DNA of 64,000 nucleotides from Ascidiaceihabitans donghaensis (lineage in GTDB: Bacteria > Pseudomonadota > Alphaproteobacteria > Rhodobacterales > Rhodobacteraceae), in the NCBI RefSeq assembly GCF_900302465.1, contig NZ_OMOR01000001.1:2884729-2948728 (forward strand), read 5' to 3'. The number at the start of each line of letters is the position of its first letter. Position 1 is the stretch's first letter. Below, piece after piece: positions 45,876 through 55,016 of this stretch. The notes below the pieces were generated by a model, which worked only from the letters and a program-made list of their open reading frames with translations, was not told the DNA's origin and searched no databases. The position numbers and the translations under genes were made by a program.

Positions 45876-46607
45876 ATGTTACCGATACGCGATCACAACC
45901 CGTCGGGGCGCACGCCCTATGTCACATGGCTGCTTATGGTCGCCAACATCGGCATCTTTCTAAGCTACGGCTTCAATGATCCCGAAGCGATCTATCGCGC
46001 CGTCTACGTCGACTGGGCGTTGATCCCTGCCCGGATCAGCTTTGGCGAAGGCTATTACACATTCATAACCTCGCAATTTTTGCATGGGGGATGGATGCAC
46101 CTGGCCGGGAATATGCTGTTTTTATGGATATTCGGCGACAACATCGAAGATGAGCTGGGGCACATGCGCTACCTTGGCTTTTATCTGCTGTCCGGCATCG
46201 CGGCAGGTCTGTTGCAATATGCAACAGGCGTGGACAGTCGCGTTCCGATGGTTGGGGCCTCGGGCGCGATTGCAGGGGTTATGGGCGGTTATCTGCTGCT
46301 GTTCCCAAAGGCCAAAGTCGACATTTTCATCTTTTTCATCATCTTTTTCCGCATTTTCCCGATCCCTGCCTGGATCATGTTGATGCTTTGGTTTGGCATG
46401 CAGTTTATGGGCGGCATTTCGGCAGATCCCAATGGTGGCGGCGTGGCCTATTGGGCGCATGCAGGCGGTTTTATTGCAGGGCTTGTGATGATTGTGCCGG
46501 TTTGGCTGGCGCGTGGTGCATTCGGGTTCTGGAAGCGCACGGACGGGCATCCCCCCCACCCCGAGGCACGCTATGATCTCAGCCGCATTCCCAAGGTCCG
46601 TCGATGA
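45876..46607 (+). CDS. Rhomboid-family intramembrane serine protease
   Basis: A 243-residue membrane protein with six or seven hydrophobic segments. The rhomboid signature is complete: WMHLAGNMLFLWIFGDNIED in the second core helix region, catalytic Ser in VGASGAIAGVMGGY and catalytic His in WAHAGGFIAG. It would cleave single-pass membrane proteins within the bilayer. It lies 31 bases after putA and overlaps the following GFA gene by four bases. Substrates cannot be predicted. Confidence 0.93.
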   Translation: MLPIRDHNPSGRTPYVTWLLMVANIGIFLSYGFNDPEAIYRAVYVDWALIPARISFGEGYYTFITSQFLHGGWMHLAGNMLFLWIFGDNIEDELGHMRYLGFYLLSGIAAGLLQYATGVDSRVPMVGASGAIAGVMGGYLLLFPKAKVDIFIFFIIFFRIFPIPAWIMLMLWFGMQFMGGISADPNGGGVAYWAHAGGFIAGLVMIVPVWLARGAFGFWKRTDGHPPHPEARYDLSRIPKVRR

Positions 46608-46963
46608 ACATCACGGCGCGATGTCATTGCGGTGCGGTGGAACTCAGCGCAGAGCTTCTTGATGGTCTTGACCCATCCCGCTGCGATTGTTCGTTTTGCG
46701 CCCGCAGGCAAGCCGCAGCAGTTACGGCCATCGCATCCAGCGTGAAAGTCATTAAAGGCGCCGACGTTTTGTCGACCTACAGCTTTGGCACCCATACGGC
46801 GCAGCACCACTTTTGCAAGATTTGTGGCATCTACACGCATCACCACAGACGGTCCGATCCCACCCAATGCGGCATCAATCTGGGCTGCATCGACGGGCGG
46901 CATCCATTGGACCACGAACCAATCCCTTGGACAGACGGTAAAAACCACCCCTCTGACAGATAA
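46604..46963 (+). CDS. GFA-family (CENP-V/formaldehyde-activating-like) zinc protein
   Basis: A compact 119-residue Zn-binding protein. Cysteine clusters CHCG (residues 8-11), CDCSFC (28-33) and CKICG (71-75) supply the family's two zinc sites. HHFCKICGIYTHHH is the characteristic core. Members bind glutathione or act as small lyases; the glutathione-dependent formaldehyde-activating role is not assured for short members. It overlaps rhomboid by ATGA. Confidence 0.9.
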   Translation: MNITARCHCGAVELSAELLDGLDPSRCDCSFCARRQAAAVTAIASSVKVIKGADVLSTYSFGTHTAQHHFCKICGIYTHHHRRSDPTQCGINLGCIDGRHPLDHEPIPWTDGKNHPSDR

Positions 46964-47095
46964 CCGTTCACGAAGCGTCAAACGCACAAAAGGCCCAATC
47001 GCGTATCCTTTGCAGTGGTTCACGTAAACCACCGCGCATCCCTTCTGTGCCAGCGCTAGGCACGGCCAAGGCAATGTATGGAACGGGACAAAACG

Positions 47096-47620
47096 ATGTC
47101 AGCGATATTTGAAATCATTTGGGAAATTCTGCGCGGTGTTGCGACACAGACACCGTTTTGGGTGTGGCCTTTGTTGGTTGGCCTTGTCGTGCTGGGATTG
47201 CGGGCCCGTACCACGCGCCAAAGCCCTGTGTGGCCGTACTACGCAATTCCATTTCTAAGCTTAATGCCCGTCGGCGCCGTTTCACGCATGACGCAGCCCA
47301 TGACGGCTTGGGCCGGGTTTGTGATTGGCTTCGCGGTATGCGTTGTTTGGGCCTATGCCTACCAAGGCAACCGGATTGTGCAAAAAGACGCACAGCGGAT
47401 AACGGTTCAAGGCGAATGGGTTACCATGATAACTGTCATGACGGTGTTCTGGGCCAACTTCGTGCAAGGCGTATTGCAAAGTGTGGCACCGGCTGTTTTG
47501 CACAGCGCCCCGTTCCTCGGCCTGTTCGCCACCATTCTGGGGGCCTGTGCGGGGTGCTTTGTTGGCCGGTCTTTGCGCATTGTGACATGGCCAACGCTGC
47601 AGGCGAACATACCGGTTTAA
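47096..47620 (+). CDS. Integral membrane protein of unknown function (DUF6622-like)
   Basis: A 174-residue protein with about five hydrophobic helices (PFWVWPLLVGLVVLGLRA, YYAIPFLSLMPVGAVS, WAGFVIGFAVCVVWAYAY, WVTMITVMTVFWANFVQGVL, FLGLFATILGACAGCFVGRSL). The TPFWVWPLLVGLVVLGLRA start is typical of a small family of bacterial membrane proteins without known role. ATG 47096 (GGGACAAAACG upstream) is preferred over 47078. Its last four bases overlap the convergent inositol monophosphatase gene. Confidence 0.75.
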   Translation: MSAIFEIIWEILRGVATQTPFWVWPLLVGLVVLGLRARTTRQSPVWPYYAIPFLSLMPVGAVSRMTQPMTAWAGFVIGFAVCVVWAYAYQGNRIVQKDAQRITVQGEWVTMITVMTVFWANFVQGVLQSVAPAVLHSAPFLGLFATILGACAGCFVGRSLRIVTWPTLQANIPV

Positions 47621-48399
47621 CGCAGTGTTTTTGCCAATCCGTTGAACAGTGCTTCGTTGGCGCAAATCACTTCGCCGTCGTCCAGAATATGGCCATCGGG
47701 GTTCATCGGCTCAACCAATGCACCGGCTTCTTTGGCGATGATGAGGCCAGCCGCCATATCCCATGGCTTCAGGCGGCGTTCAAAAAAGCCATCGTAGCGG
47801 CCTGCGGCAACATAGGCTAAATCCAGCGATGCGGCGCCCCAACGCCGGATGCCTGCACACACGGGGGCCAGCTTGGCGATGTCTTGCAGGGTCAATGGCA
47901 GGTCGGTGCGCCCGCCAAACGGCACGCCCGTTGCAAAGATGGCTTCGATCATTCGGGACCGGCCGGACACACGAAGACGCGTTTCGTTCATCCAGGCACC
48001 AGCACCTTTTTCAGCAAAGAAACATTCGTCTTTGGCCGCGTCATAGACAACACCGGCTACGATCTGGCCTTTGTGTTCCAGTGCGATGGACACTGCCCAA
48101 TGGGGCAGACCATGCAAATAGTTCGTTGTGCCGTCCAACGGGTCCACAATCCAGCGGCGCGTGGGATCTTTGCCTTCTTCTTCGGCTGATTCCTCGGCCA
48201 ACCATCCGTAGGTGGGGCGTGCTTCCATCAGTTCGTATTTGATTGTGCGTTCCGCGTTCAAATCTGCCTTGCTGACAAAATCGCCTGCCCCCTTCATGGA
48301 AACCTGCAAGTTCTCGACTTCGCGGAAGTCTTTGATCAACCCGCGACCCGCTTTGCGCGCGGCTTTGATCATGACGTTGAGATTTGCACTGCCAACCAT
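47617..48399 (-). CDS. Inositol monophosphatase family protein (SuhB-like)
   Basis: A Mg2+-dependent phosphatase of 260 residues. Metal and phosphate binding motifs are complete: LAEESAEEEG (Glu ligand), WIVDPLDGTTNYLHG (Asp ligands) and the C-terminal KPWDMAAGLIIAKEAGA (last Asp). It may hydrolyse inositol phosphates or act like SuhB in rRNA transcription; the sequence does not separate these. It has its own start; the downstream end meets the membrane protein gene. Confidence 0.93.
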   Translation of the reverse strand: MVGSANLNVMIKAARKAGRGLIKDFREVENLQVSMKGAGDFVSKADLNAERTIKYELMEARPTYGWLAEESAEEEGKDPTRRWIVDPLDGTTNYLHGLPHWAVSIALEHKGQIVAGVVYDAAKDECFFAEKGAGAWMNETRLRVSGRSRMIEAIFATGVPFGGRTDLPLTLQDIAKLAPVCAGIRRWGAASLDLAYVAAGRYDGFFERRLKPWDMAAGLIIAKEAGALVEPMNPDGHILDDGEVICANEALFNGLAKTLR

Positions 48400-48556
48400 T
48401 GGGACACACTCCGGATAGGGATCAAGCCCGCGCTATACGCCCAAGGGGCGCAGTTGCCAAGGGGGGCTGCACCATCGCATTGCGCAACCGTAACGGAACG
48501 TCGCACTTGCCACAAATGGCAGGTCGCGCCACGCTGGCCCAAAGAGGGAGAATATC

Positions 48557-49594
48557 ATGACAGACCAAATGCAACGCATCGCTCTGGCTGGCCGCCCGTC
48601 GGGTGCACCACAACCGGAACATTTCAGTTTTGAGACCGTAGAGGTGCCGACACCGGGACCGGGACAGATTTTGGTCCGCAACCACTACATGTCGCTTGAT
48701 CCTTATATGCGCGGACGCATGGACGACGGCAAAAGCTATGCGGCCCCCGTCCCGATCGGTGGCACCATGGAAGGTGGCGGCGTGGGCGAAGTGATTGCGT
48801 CCAATTCGGAGGCCTTCAAGCCGGGCGATATCGCCTTTGGTATGTTCGGCTGGGCCACCCATGCCGTGGCAGACGCCCAGATGTGCCGCAAAATCAATCC
48901 CGACCACGGGCCAATCACAGCGTCTTTGGGTGTTTTGGGCATGCCCGGTTTCACAGGCTGGTACGGGTTGATGGAATACGGACGCCCAAAAGCCGGTGAA
49001 ACGCTTGTCGTGGCAGCAGCCACCGGCCCTGTTGGGTCTATGGTCGGCCAAGTTGCGAAATCACTGGGCCTGAAAACCATCGGCATCGCGGGCGGACCCG
49101 ACAAATGCAAAATGGCGGTCGAAACCTTTGGCTTTGACGTGTGCTTGGATCACCGCGCTTATGATGATGCAAAATCCATGCGTGCTGCGATCAAAGAGGC
49201 CGCCGGCGGTGGCGTCGACATCTACTTTGAAAACGTAGGGGGCAAAGTGCTGGAAGCGGTGATGCCGCTTATGAAACCACACGGGCGCATCCCGATTTGC
49301 GGTATGATCTCTTGGTACAATGACGGCGGTTTGGGCGCAGGCGCGTCTTCAAAACTGTCAGCTCCTGCAATGTGGCGCACGATTTTGGTGAACTTCCTGT
49401 CTGTGAACGGCTTCATCATTTCAAATCATTGGAATGACTTCCCAAAATTCCTTGGTGAAATTGGCCCCAAAGTGGCCTCAGGCGATATCAAGGTCGTTGA
49501 GGACATCGCAGAAGGGCTTGAGAACGCACCAAAAGCCTTCATGGGGCTTCTTGAGGGGAAAAATGTCGGAAAACAGATCGTAAAAGTGATCTGA
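48557..49594 (+). CDS. NADP-dependent medium-chain oxidoreductase (leukotriene B4 12-hydroxydehydrogenase/CurA-like)
   Basis: A zinc-free MDR-family enone reductase of 345 residues. The family start QRIALAGRPSGAPQPEHF and YMSLDPYMRGRM are visible. The nucleotide-binding segment is VVAAATGPVGSMVGQVAKSLGLKTIGIAGG, followed by VDIYFENVGGKVLEAVMPLM and IPICGMISWYN. No structural or catalytic zinc cysteines are present. It would reduce alpha,beta-unsaturated ketones or aldehydes with NADPH. GGGAGAATATC precedes the ATG. A 10-bp stem hairpin follows. Confidence 0.93.
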   Translation: MTDQMQRIALAGRPSGAPQPEHFSFETVEVPTPGPGQILVRNHYMSLDPYMRGRMDDGKSYAAPVPIGGTMEGGGVGEVIASNSEAFKPGDIAFGMFGWATHAVADAQMCRKINPDHGPITASLGVLGMPGFTGWYGLMEYGRPKAGETLVVAAATGPVGSMVGQVAKSLGLKTIGIAGGPDKCKMAVETFGFDVCLDHRAYDDAKSMRAAIKEAAGGGVDIYFENVGGKVLEAVMPLMKPHGRIPICGMISWYNDGGLGAGASSKLSAPAMWRTILVNFLSVNGFIISNHWNDFPKFLGEIGPKVASGDIKVVEDIAEGLENAPKAFMGLLEGKNVGKQIVKVI

Positions 49595-49602
49595 TTGTTC
49601 TT

Positions 49603-49633
49603 TTCCAGCGCGTGATTGCCTTGCGCGCTGGAA
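49603..49633. terminator. Strong hairpin after the MDR reductase gene
   Basis: TTCCAGCGCG (49603-49612) pairs perfectly with CGCGCTGGAA (49624-49633) around an 11-base loop, nine bases after the stop codon. The T run is short (TTTC), so termination is likely but not certain. It lies 52 bases before cysK. Confidence 0.7.
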
Positions 49634-49685
49634 TTTCATCCCGTTCCTGCCTAGCTTGGGTCCAACAACAAAAAGGATCACGGAT

Positions 49686-50645
49686 ATGGCACAGCCCGGA
49701 CGCGGAAAAATTTACGACAGCATCACCGAGACAGTTGGCAACACACCTCTTGTCCGATTGAACAAATTGGCAGCGGCACACGGGTCCAAAGCCAACATTC
49801 TGGCCAAGCTGGAATTTTTCAACCCGACGTCTTCGGTCAAAGACCGTATTGGCGTGGCCATGGTCGAAGCGATGGAAGCCGCAGGCACCATCACCCCCGG
49901 CAAAACCACCCTGATCGAACCGACCTCCGGCAACACAGGCATCGGCCTTGCGCTGGCCGCCGCCGCCAAAGGCTACAAGCTGATCCTGACCATGCCCGAA
50001 AGCATGTCGATTGAACGGCGCAAAATGTTTGCGATCCTTGGCGCCACGATGGAGCTGACGGAACCCGCAAAAGGTATGAAAGGCGCGATTGCCAAGGCTG
50101 AGGAACTCGCCGCCTCGATTCCCGATGCCGTGATCCCGCAACAATTCGAGAACCCGGCCAATCCCGCCATCCACGTGGCGACAACGGGCCCCGAAATCTG
50201 GAACGACACGGGCGGCAACATCGACGCCTTTGTGTCGGGGATCGGCACAGGCGGCACGATCACCGGCGCGGGTGGGTTCCTGAAACAGCAAAATCCGAAC
50301 ATCCATATCGTGGCCGTTGAGCCTACGGATTCGCCTGTTCTGTCTGGAGGTGCCCCCGGCCCGCATAAAATCCAAGGCATCGGTGCAGGCTTCGCCCCCG
50401 CGATCCTGAACACTGAAATCTACGACGAGGTGCTGACCGTTTCCAACGACGACGCATTTGCGTTGGCCCGTGAAGTGGCCGCGTTGGAAGGTGTGCCTGT
50501 AGGTATCTCGTCCGGCGCTGCGCTGAAAGCGGCACTAGAGCTTGGTGCGCGAGACGATATGGCAGGTAAAAACATCGTCGTGATCCTCGCCAGCTTTGCA
50601 GAACGGTATTTGTCCACGGCCTTGTTTGACGGCCTCGGAGACTGA
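49686..50645 (+). CDS. cysK: Cysteine synthase A (O-acetylserine sulfhydrylase)
   Basis: A PLP enzyme of 319 residues making cysteine from O-acetylserine and sulfide. Lys52 in PTSSVKDRI binds PLP, and the substrate loop TSGNTGIGLA and the phosphate-binding GIGTGGTITGAG loop are present. The YDSITETVGNTPLVRL start is typical, which favours ATG 49686. A sulfotransferase gene begins five bases after the stop, suggesting cotranslation. Confidence 0.96.
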   Translation: MAQPGRGKIYDSITETVGNTPLVRLNKLAAAHGSKANILAKLEFFNPTSSVKDRIGVAMVEAMEAAGTITPGKTTLIEPTSGNTGIGLALAAAAKGYKLILTMPESMSIERRKMFAILGATMELTEPAKGMKGAIAKAEELAASIPDAVIPQQFENPANPAIHVATTGPEIWNDTGGNIDAFVSGIGTGGTITGAGGFLKQQNPNIHIVAVEPTDSPVLSGGAPGPHKIQGIGAGFAPAILNTEIYDEVLTVSNDDAFALAREVAALEGVPVGISSGAALKAALELGARDDMAGKNIVVILASFAERYLSTALFDGLGD

Positions 50646-50649
50646 GTGT

Positions 50650-51498
50650 TTGGCGCACGAGAACTATTTCTCGTATATCAGTTTAGCGCGTGCAGGCTCC
50701 TCTTGGCTGCACGCGTATCTTAAAAATCACACCACGGCCCAGATGACGGCAACCAAGGAAATCAACTGGTTCAATAGGCGCAATCCAAAACAACGGCAGC
50801 GAATTGATGCGCGTATTCGCGCACGATGGGAGGCCACGCAACAGCAGCTTCTGAACGGTGAGATTGAGATGACGCCGGGCATACTGGAATATCGGGATCG
50901 CTTTGAGATGCGGACTGATGCCGATTATAAGCGCTTCTTTACTTCGCGCGTGGAACCGGACGCCGTTTTTGGAGACATCACACCAAGCTACGGGCGTTTG
51001 TCGCAGATCGAATTTGGACGTATGCTTGCCCTATTTCCTGAAACAAAGCTGATCTTCTTGATGCGAAATCCCGCAGAGCAATTGTGGTCACGTGCAGCAC
51101 ATCAGATCAAAAACAAATCGCTCACAGTCACGATGGAGCAGATCGTTGGACAATGGATGGCCCCCTGTATACCCTCCAATCCAATACCTTTCGCCCCTGA
51201 GATTTATGAAAACGCCGTCCAAAGCGTGCCGCCAGAACGGATTTTTCGACACTTCACAGAACATATGTTTTCAGAGAATGCTGATGAGATGTTGCAAGAG
51301 CTATGTGGGTTTCTTGGCATAATTGGAAAACCTGTCGCCAAACATGAGTTTACCCGTAATCGTGGGAGATATCCCCCTCTGCCCGAGGAATTGCGCAAAT
51401 CCATCGTGCAACGCACTGCAAAATCATACCTTTGGGCAGAAAAAACAATATCAAACCTGCCAGACAACTGGCGTCGCGATATAGAGTTGTATTTGTAA
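50650..51498 (+). CDS. PAPS-dependent sulfotransferase-like protein
   Basis: A 282-residue sulfotransferase-fold protein. The PAPS 5'-phosphosulfate loop is YISLARAGSSWLHAYL and the 3'-phosphate loop is LIFLMRNPAEQLWSRAA, with an intervening GDITPSYGRL segment. The start is probably TTG 50650, five bases after the cysK stop with GGAG nine bases upstream. A longer frame entering cysK has no support. The acceptor is unknown (polysaccharide, lipid or small molecule). The codon choice and sequence look less GC-rich than the cysK gene, so recent acquisition is possible. Confidence 0.85.
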   Translation: MAHENYFSYISLARAGSSWLHAYLKNHTTAQMTATKEINWFNRRNPKQRQRIDARIRARWEATQQQLLNGEIEMTPGILEYRDRFEMRTDADYKRFFTSRVEPDAVFGDITPSYGRLSQIEFGRMLALFPETKLIFLMRNPAEQLWSRAAHQIKNKSLTVTMEQIVGQWMAPCIPSNPIPFAPEIYENAVQSVPPERIFRHFTEHMFSENADEMLQELCGFLGIIGKPVAKHEFTRNRGRYPPLPEELRKSIVQRTAKSYLWAEKTISNLPDNWRRDIELYL

Positions 51499-51529
51499 CG
51501 CCAAGGGTCAAAATCTAATGCTTCTGCCG

Positions 51530-52435
51530 CTATGCCTGCTGTAACTTGCGCGCTTCAACCCGTGCCAGTTCAATCAGCCGCTTCATGTAGGGTTTATCAC
51601 GTTCGTCACTGCGAATGGCGGCATAGAGACGCCGTGTGATGCCATCTTTGGTCAGCGGACGGGTGATGTAGTCGGATGAATATTTCACTTCCCGAACCAC
51701 CCAATCGGGCAGGACGGATACCCCACGATTAGAGGCCACCAATAACAAAATGACAGCTGTCAATTCAGCCTGCCGCACAGTTTCGGGTTCAACTTTGTTC
51801 GGGATCAAAAGCTGACTGAACACGTCCAGTCGCGTGCGTTCCACAGGATAGGTGATCAGTGTCTCACCACGGAAATCCTTTGCATCGATATAGTCCTTTT
51901 GGGCCAGCGGGTGATCCTTTGAGGCAACAAAAACCGCTTGATAATCAAAGAGTTCGATAAAATCGATCCCCGGTATTTCCTCTGGGTCGGATGACACCAC
52001 CAAATCGACCTGTTCTTTCATCAACGCAGGCAAGGCATCAAAAGCAAGACCGGGGCGTATATCCACATCAACGTCCTGCCACGAGCGGCGAAATTCTTCC
52101 AGCACAGGAAACAGCCATTCAAAGCAGGCATGACATTCGATGGCGATGTGCATTCGCCCCGACTTACCATCGCGCAGACCTGTGAACTCTGCCAAAGTTG
52201 CTTCGATCTGGGGCAAAACCTGTTCCGCAAGCCGCAACAGACGCAGGCCCGCCGCAGACAATCGCAGCGGTTTGGACCGGCGTACAAACAATTCCACCCC
52301 CGCTTGATCCTCAAGACCTTTGACCTGATGGCTTAACGCGCTTTGGGTGATGTGCAGCTGGTCGGCTGCCTTGGCCAAACCACCCGCTTCATGAATGGCT
52401 TTGATGGTGCGCAAGTGGCGAAATTCGATATGCAT
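51530..52435 (-). CDS. metR: LysR-family regulator of methionine biosynthesis (MetR-like)
   Basis: A 301-residue LysR regulator. The N-terminal helix-turn-helix IEFRHLRTIKAIHEAGGLAKAADQLHITQSALSHQVKGLE and the following RRSKPLRLSAAGLRLLRLAEQVLPQIEATL closely match MetR. ATG 52435 is the domain start; a 112-residue upstream extension in frame has no LysR character. It is divergent from metF with 107 bases between, the standard arrangement for homocysteine-responsive control of metF. Confidence 0.9.
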   Translation of the reverse strand: MHIEFRHLRTIKAIHEAGGLAKAADQLHITQSALSHQVKGLEDQAGVELFVRRSKPLRLSAAGLRLLRLAEQVLPQIEATLAEFTGLRDGKSGRMHIAIECHACFEWLFPVLEEFRRSWQDVDVDIRPGLAFDALPALMKEQVDLVVSSDPEEIPGIDFIELFDYQAVFVASKDHPLAQKDYIDAKDFRGETLITYPVERTRLDVFSQLLIPNKVEPETVRQAELTAVILLLVASNRGVSVLPDWVVREVKYSSDYITRPLTKDGITRRLYAAIRSDERDKPYMKRLIELARVEARKLQQA

Positions 52436-52542
52436 ATGAAACTCATATTGTTGATGAGAGTTATGAATTTGATTCACTAACACAATCATGGGACAAAGCA
52501 CAACGCCCCGCCACAACCGCCAAACCAAGTCAGGAACATCAC
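52436..52542. promoter_or_regulatory. metR-metF divergent operator region
   Basis: Between the two starts lies CTCAT-ATTGTTG-ATGAG (about 52452-52468) flanked by ATGAAA and AGTTATGAATTTG. This is a LysR-type imperfect dyad near both promoters. No -10/-35 was fixed. Confidence 0.5.
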
Positions 52543-53409
52543 ATGACATCGCCCGCCATTTCCTTTGAGGTCTTCCCCCCAAAGTCAATCGATGCATCTT
52601 TCCGGCTTTGGGACACAGCGCAAGCTTTGGCGCCTCTTGATCCACGGTTCTTCTCCGTGACCTATGGCGCCGGCGGCTCCACACAGGACTTGACGCATGA
52701 TGCAGCCGCCACTTTGCGCCGTACATCGGGCATGCCAATTGCCGCCCATCTGACCTGCGTCGGGGCATCAAAATCCCAAGTTATGGCCACCGCCCAAAAA
52801 TTCGCTAAGGCGGGGATCACCGATATCGTGGCCTTGCGCGGGGACCCTGTGCAAGGTGACGCCGCGTTCACCGCACACCCGGACGGCTTTGCCAACAGCG
52901 TGGAATTGATCGAAGCCTTGGCAGCCACCGGGAAATTCACCATCCGTGTTGGCGCCTATCCCGAAACGCATCCCGATGCGGTATCAGACCAACAAAACGT
53001 TGAATGGTTAAAAGCCAAACTGGATGCGGGCGCGGCTGAGGCAATCACACAATTTTTCTTTGATCCGGAACACTTCCTTCGGTTCCGCGACGCCTGCGTC
53101 AAAGCTGGAATTACTGCCCCAATCACACCCGGAATTTTGCCAATCTCGAACTGGAAAAGCACCGTCAGCTTTGCCGAAAGGTGCGGCGCATCAATCCCTG
53201 CAGATCTCGCCCAAGCTTTTGAAAACGCTGTACGCGATGACCGCATGGACCTTCTGTCCATCGCCCAGTGCACAGAACTATGCGATGACCTGATGTGCGA
53301 AGGTGTCGATGCGCTGCATTTCTACACGTTGAACCGTCCGGACCTGACCCGCGAGGTCTGCCATGCTTTGGGTGTGACAGCAGCAAGCGGCATCCGCAAC
53401 GTGGCGTAA
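52543..53409 (+). CDS. metF: 5,10-Methylenetetrahydrofolate reductase
   Basis: A flavoprotein of 288 residues supplying methyl-THF for methionine synthesis. The TIM-barrel motifs are visible: ISFEVFPPKS at the start (Glu for protonation), FSVTYGAGGSTQD, AAHLTCVGAS, DIVALRGDPVQGD, the RVGAYPETHPDA strand and AEAITQFFFDPEHFLRF. It is divergent from the MetR-like regulator. Length is normal. Confidence 0.96.
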   Translation: MTSPAISFEVFPPKSIDASFRLWDTAQALAPLDPRFFSVTYGAGGSTQDLTHDAAATLRRTSGMPIAAHLTCVGASKSQVMATAQKFAKAGITDIVALRGDPVQGDAAFTAHPDGFANSVELIEALAATGKFTIRVGAYPETHPDAVSDQQNVEWLKAKLDAGAAEAITQFFFDPEHFLRFRDACVKAGITAPITPGILPISNWKSTVSFAERCGASIPADLAQAFENAVRDDRMDLLSIAQCTELCDDLMCEGVDALHFYTLNRPDLTREVCHALGVTAASGIRNVA

Positions 53410-53470
53410 AGCTTGTTTGCCATCGGGCTTTTTCCTAGCGTCGGCAGTAGACCCTAACGCCGGAGAGCCC

Positions 53471-53962
53471 ATGCCCCGTATCGCGAAATCGCCCGCAGAT
53501 TTGTTGAACCAGGAAGATGTCTTGGCCATGTCTGGCCTGGAATTCATGCAAAGCATATTGGACGGTACAAACCCCGGCCCGCCGATCGGGCAGACCATGG
53601 GATACACGTTACATGATATTTCTGACGGGCACGCGGTCTTTCGTGGGACACCCGAATTCAACGTGACCAACCCGATGGGCACAGTGCATGGGGGCTGGTA
53701 CGGGACGCTTCTGGACAGTGCTATGGCTTGCGCTGTCATGACCAAAGTGCCGCGCGGCGCGGTTTACACAACGCTGGAATACAAGATCAACATCACCCGT
53801 GCTATTCCTTTGGGCATGCAAATTGACTGCATCGGCACTGTTGATCATTCCGGCCGTTCAACGGGTGTCGCCAGCGGAAAGATTGTCGGCGTTGAAGATG
53901 GTAAAACCTATGCCACCGGATCGACAACCTGCATCATCATGCAGATCAAGCCGACTTCGTAG
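53471..53962 (+). CDS. PaaI-family hotdog-fold thioesterase
   Basis: A 163-residue hotdog thioesterase. The core MGTVHGGWYGTLLDSAMACAVMTKVPRGAVYTTLEYKINITRAI has the family His-Gly-Gly and the acidic residue of the catalytic helix. It hydrolyses acyl-CoA thioesters (often aryl-CoA). ATG 53471 follows GGAG; an earlier frame start adds unsupported residues. Its last 17 bases overlap the end of the convergent DUF2235 gene. Confidence 0.88.
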   Translation: MPRIAKSPADLLNQEDVLAMSGLEFMQSILDGTNPGPPIGQTMGYTLHDISDGHAVFRGTPEFNVTNPMGTVHGGWYGTLLDSAMACAVMTKVPRGAVYTTLEYKINITRAIPLGMQIDCIGTVDHSGRSTGVASGKIVGVEDGKTYATGSTTCIIMQIKPTS

Positions 53963-55016
53963 TCACGATTGAAGCCGGCACAGACGTCGTCTGGGCTGCC
54001 ACGCTTGGATGCACTCGCTCTGACGGATCAACCCCAACAACGCGTTGTTTTCGCGTCACAAACAATCGCCCAAACCCGCGCCATGTGCCACAGGACGGCG
54101 CCGACGCGTCTTGTTCAAACCGCGCGGCCCATCCATCGGGCAAAGGCAAACCAGCGGCTTGGGCTTTCTCTAGCATCCAGACCAATGGAATATTGGACAG
54201 GGGCCGGGCCTGCATAAATTCACCAATGTGCCCGCCCACGTCAGCATGTGACCCACGAAACCACATCTGTTCCAGATCACCGGTCCATGCTGGATCGCTT
54301 TCCCACATCACAGGCGCATAGGCCACCCGCGTCTCGTGGCGGGCCAATGCGTGGTAGCCGCGCTTAACGCATGCCCCCAAAGCGTGGTTGTGAAAGGCAT
54401 GGCGTGGCGCTGAAAGCCGCCATAACACAGGTGCATTCAGCCCAAGAGATTTTACCGTATCCCAAACCCCGATCATATCAATTTCGACATGTTGATGGCA
54501 GTGGATTTTGGCAAACGCTTTGGCCGCATCTGTGCAAGGGCCACATTCATAGCGCCTGTAAATGTCACGAATGTTGCGTTCGGTGGCATGTTCGGGGCGC
54601 AACAACCCCACCATGTCGATCACCCCCGCCAAGGACCGCACCGCGTATGCCCCGCGCGAATACCCCATCAAGAATATCTTGTCGCCGGGCTTGTAGCGCG
54701 ATGCAAGGTAGCCATACGCACGACGGATTTGGCGATTGATGCCGCGCCCCATAAGCACATCACCAGCCTTGCGCCAATGCGACCACTGCAACCCATGCTC
54801 ATAATACACCGACACGTCGCTGCCCTTGCCCGATAGCAATTTGTAGGCAAGTCCGGCGTTCGTCTCATAGCCTTCATCCAGAGATGACATTGTGCCATCC
54901 AAGATCACCAAGTGAATGGTCGCCCCACGTGTGGGCGGTGCAACCTCTGGCATGGCACGGCCAAACCGCGCCTGCAGCCAGTGGACAATCCTGTTATTCA
55001 GCGGCGATCCGGCCAT
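53946..55016 (-). CDS. DUF2235 alpha/beta-hydrolase domain protein
   Basis: A 356-residue protein of the DUF2235 family (T6SS Tle1-like phospholipase fold). Catalytic elements: the opening HLVILDGTMSSLDEGYETNAGLAYKLL, nucleophile elbow FLMGYSRGAYAVRSLAG, HVEIDMIGVWDTVKSLG, and VGGHIGEF-type His region (GSHADVGG). No signal peptide is present. Its start lies inside the last 23 bases of the CoxL-like gene in another frame, so it may be cotranscribed with it. Many family members are not secreted effectors, and no type VI gene is adjacent here. Confidence 0.85.
   Translation of the reverse strand: MAGSPLNNRIVHWLQARFGRAMPEVAPPTRGATIHLVILDGTMSSLDEGYETNAGLAYKLLSGKGSDVSVYYEHGLQWSHWRKAGDVLMGRGINRQIRRAYGYLASRYKPGDKIFLMGYSRGAYAVRSLAGVIDMVGLLRPEHATERNIRDIYRRYECGPCTDAAKAFAKIHCHQHVEIDMIGVWDTVKSLGLNAPVLWRLSAPRHAFHNHALGACVKRGYHALARHETRVAYAPVMWESDPAWTGDLEQMWFRGSHADVGGHIGEFMQARPLSNIPLVWMLEKAQAAGLPLPDGWAARFEQDASAPSCGTWRGFGRLFVTRKQRVVGVDPSERVHPSVAAQTTSVPASIVTTKSA

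Noticed and set aside
46604-46963. Naming the GFA protein as glutathione-dependent formaldehyde-activating enzyme (gfa)
   Set aside because: The short zinc-domain family is broad and no formaldehyde pathway gene is adjacent.
53946-55016. Type VI secretion lipase effector
   Set aside because: DUF2235 proteins are often not effectors, there is no vgrG/DUF4123 neighbour here, and the distant DUF4123 gene has its own cargo.
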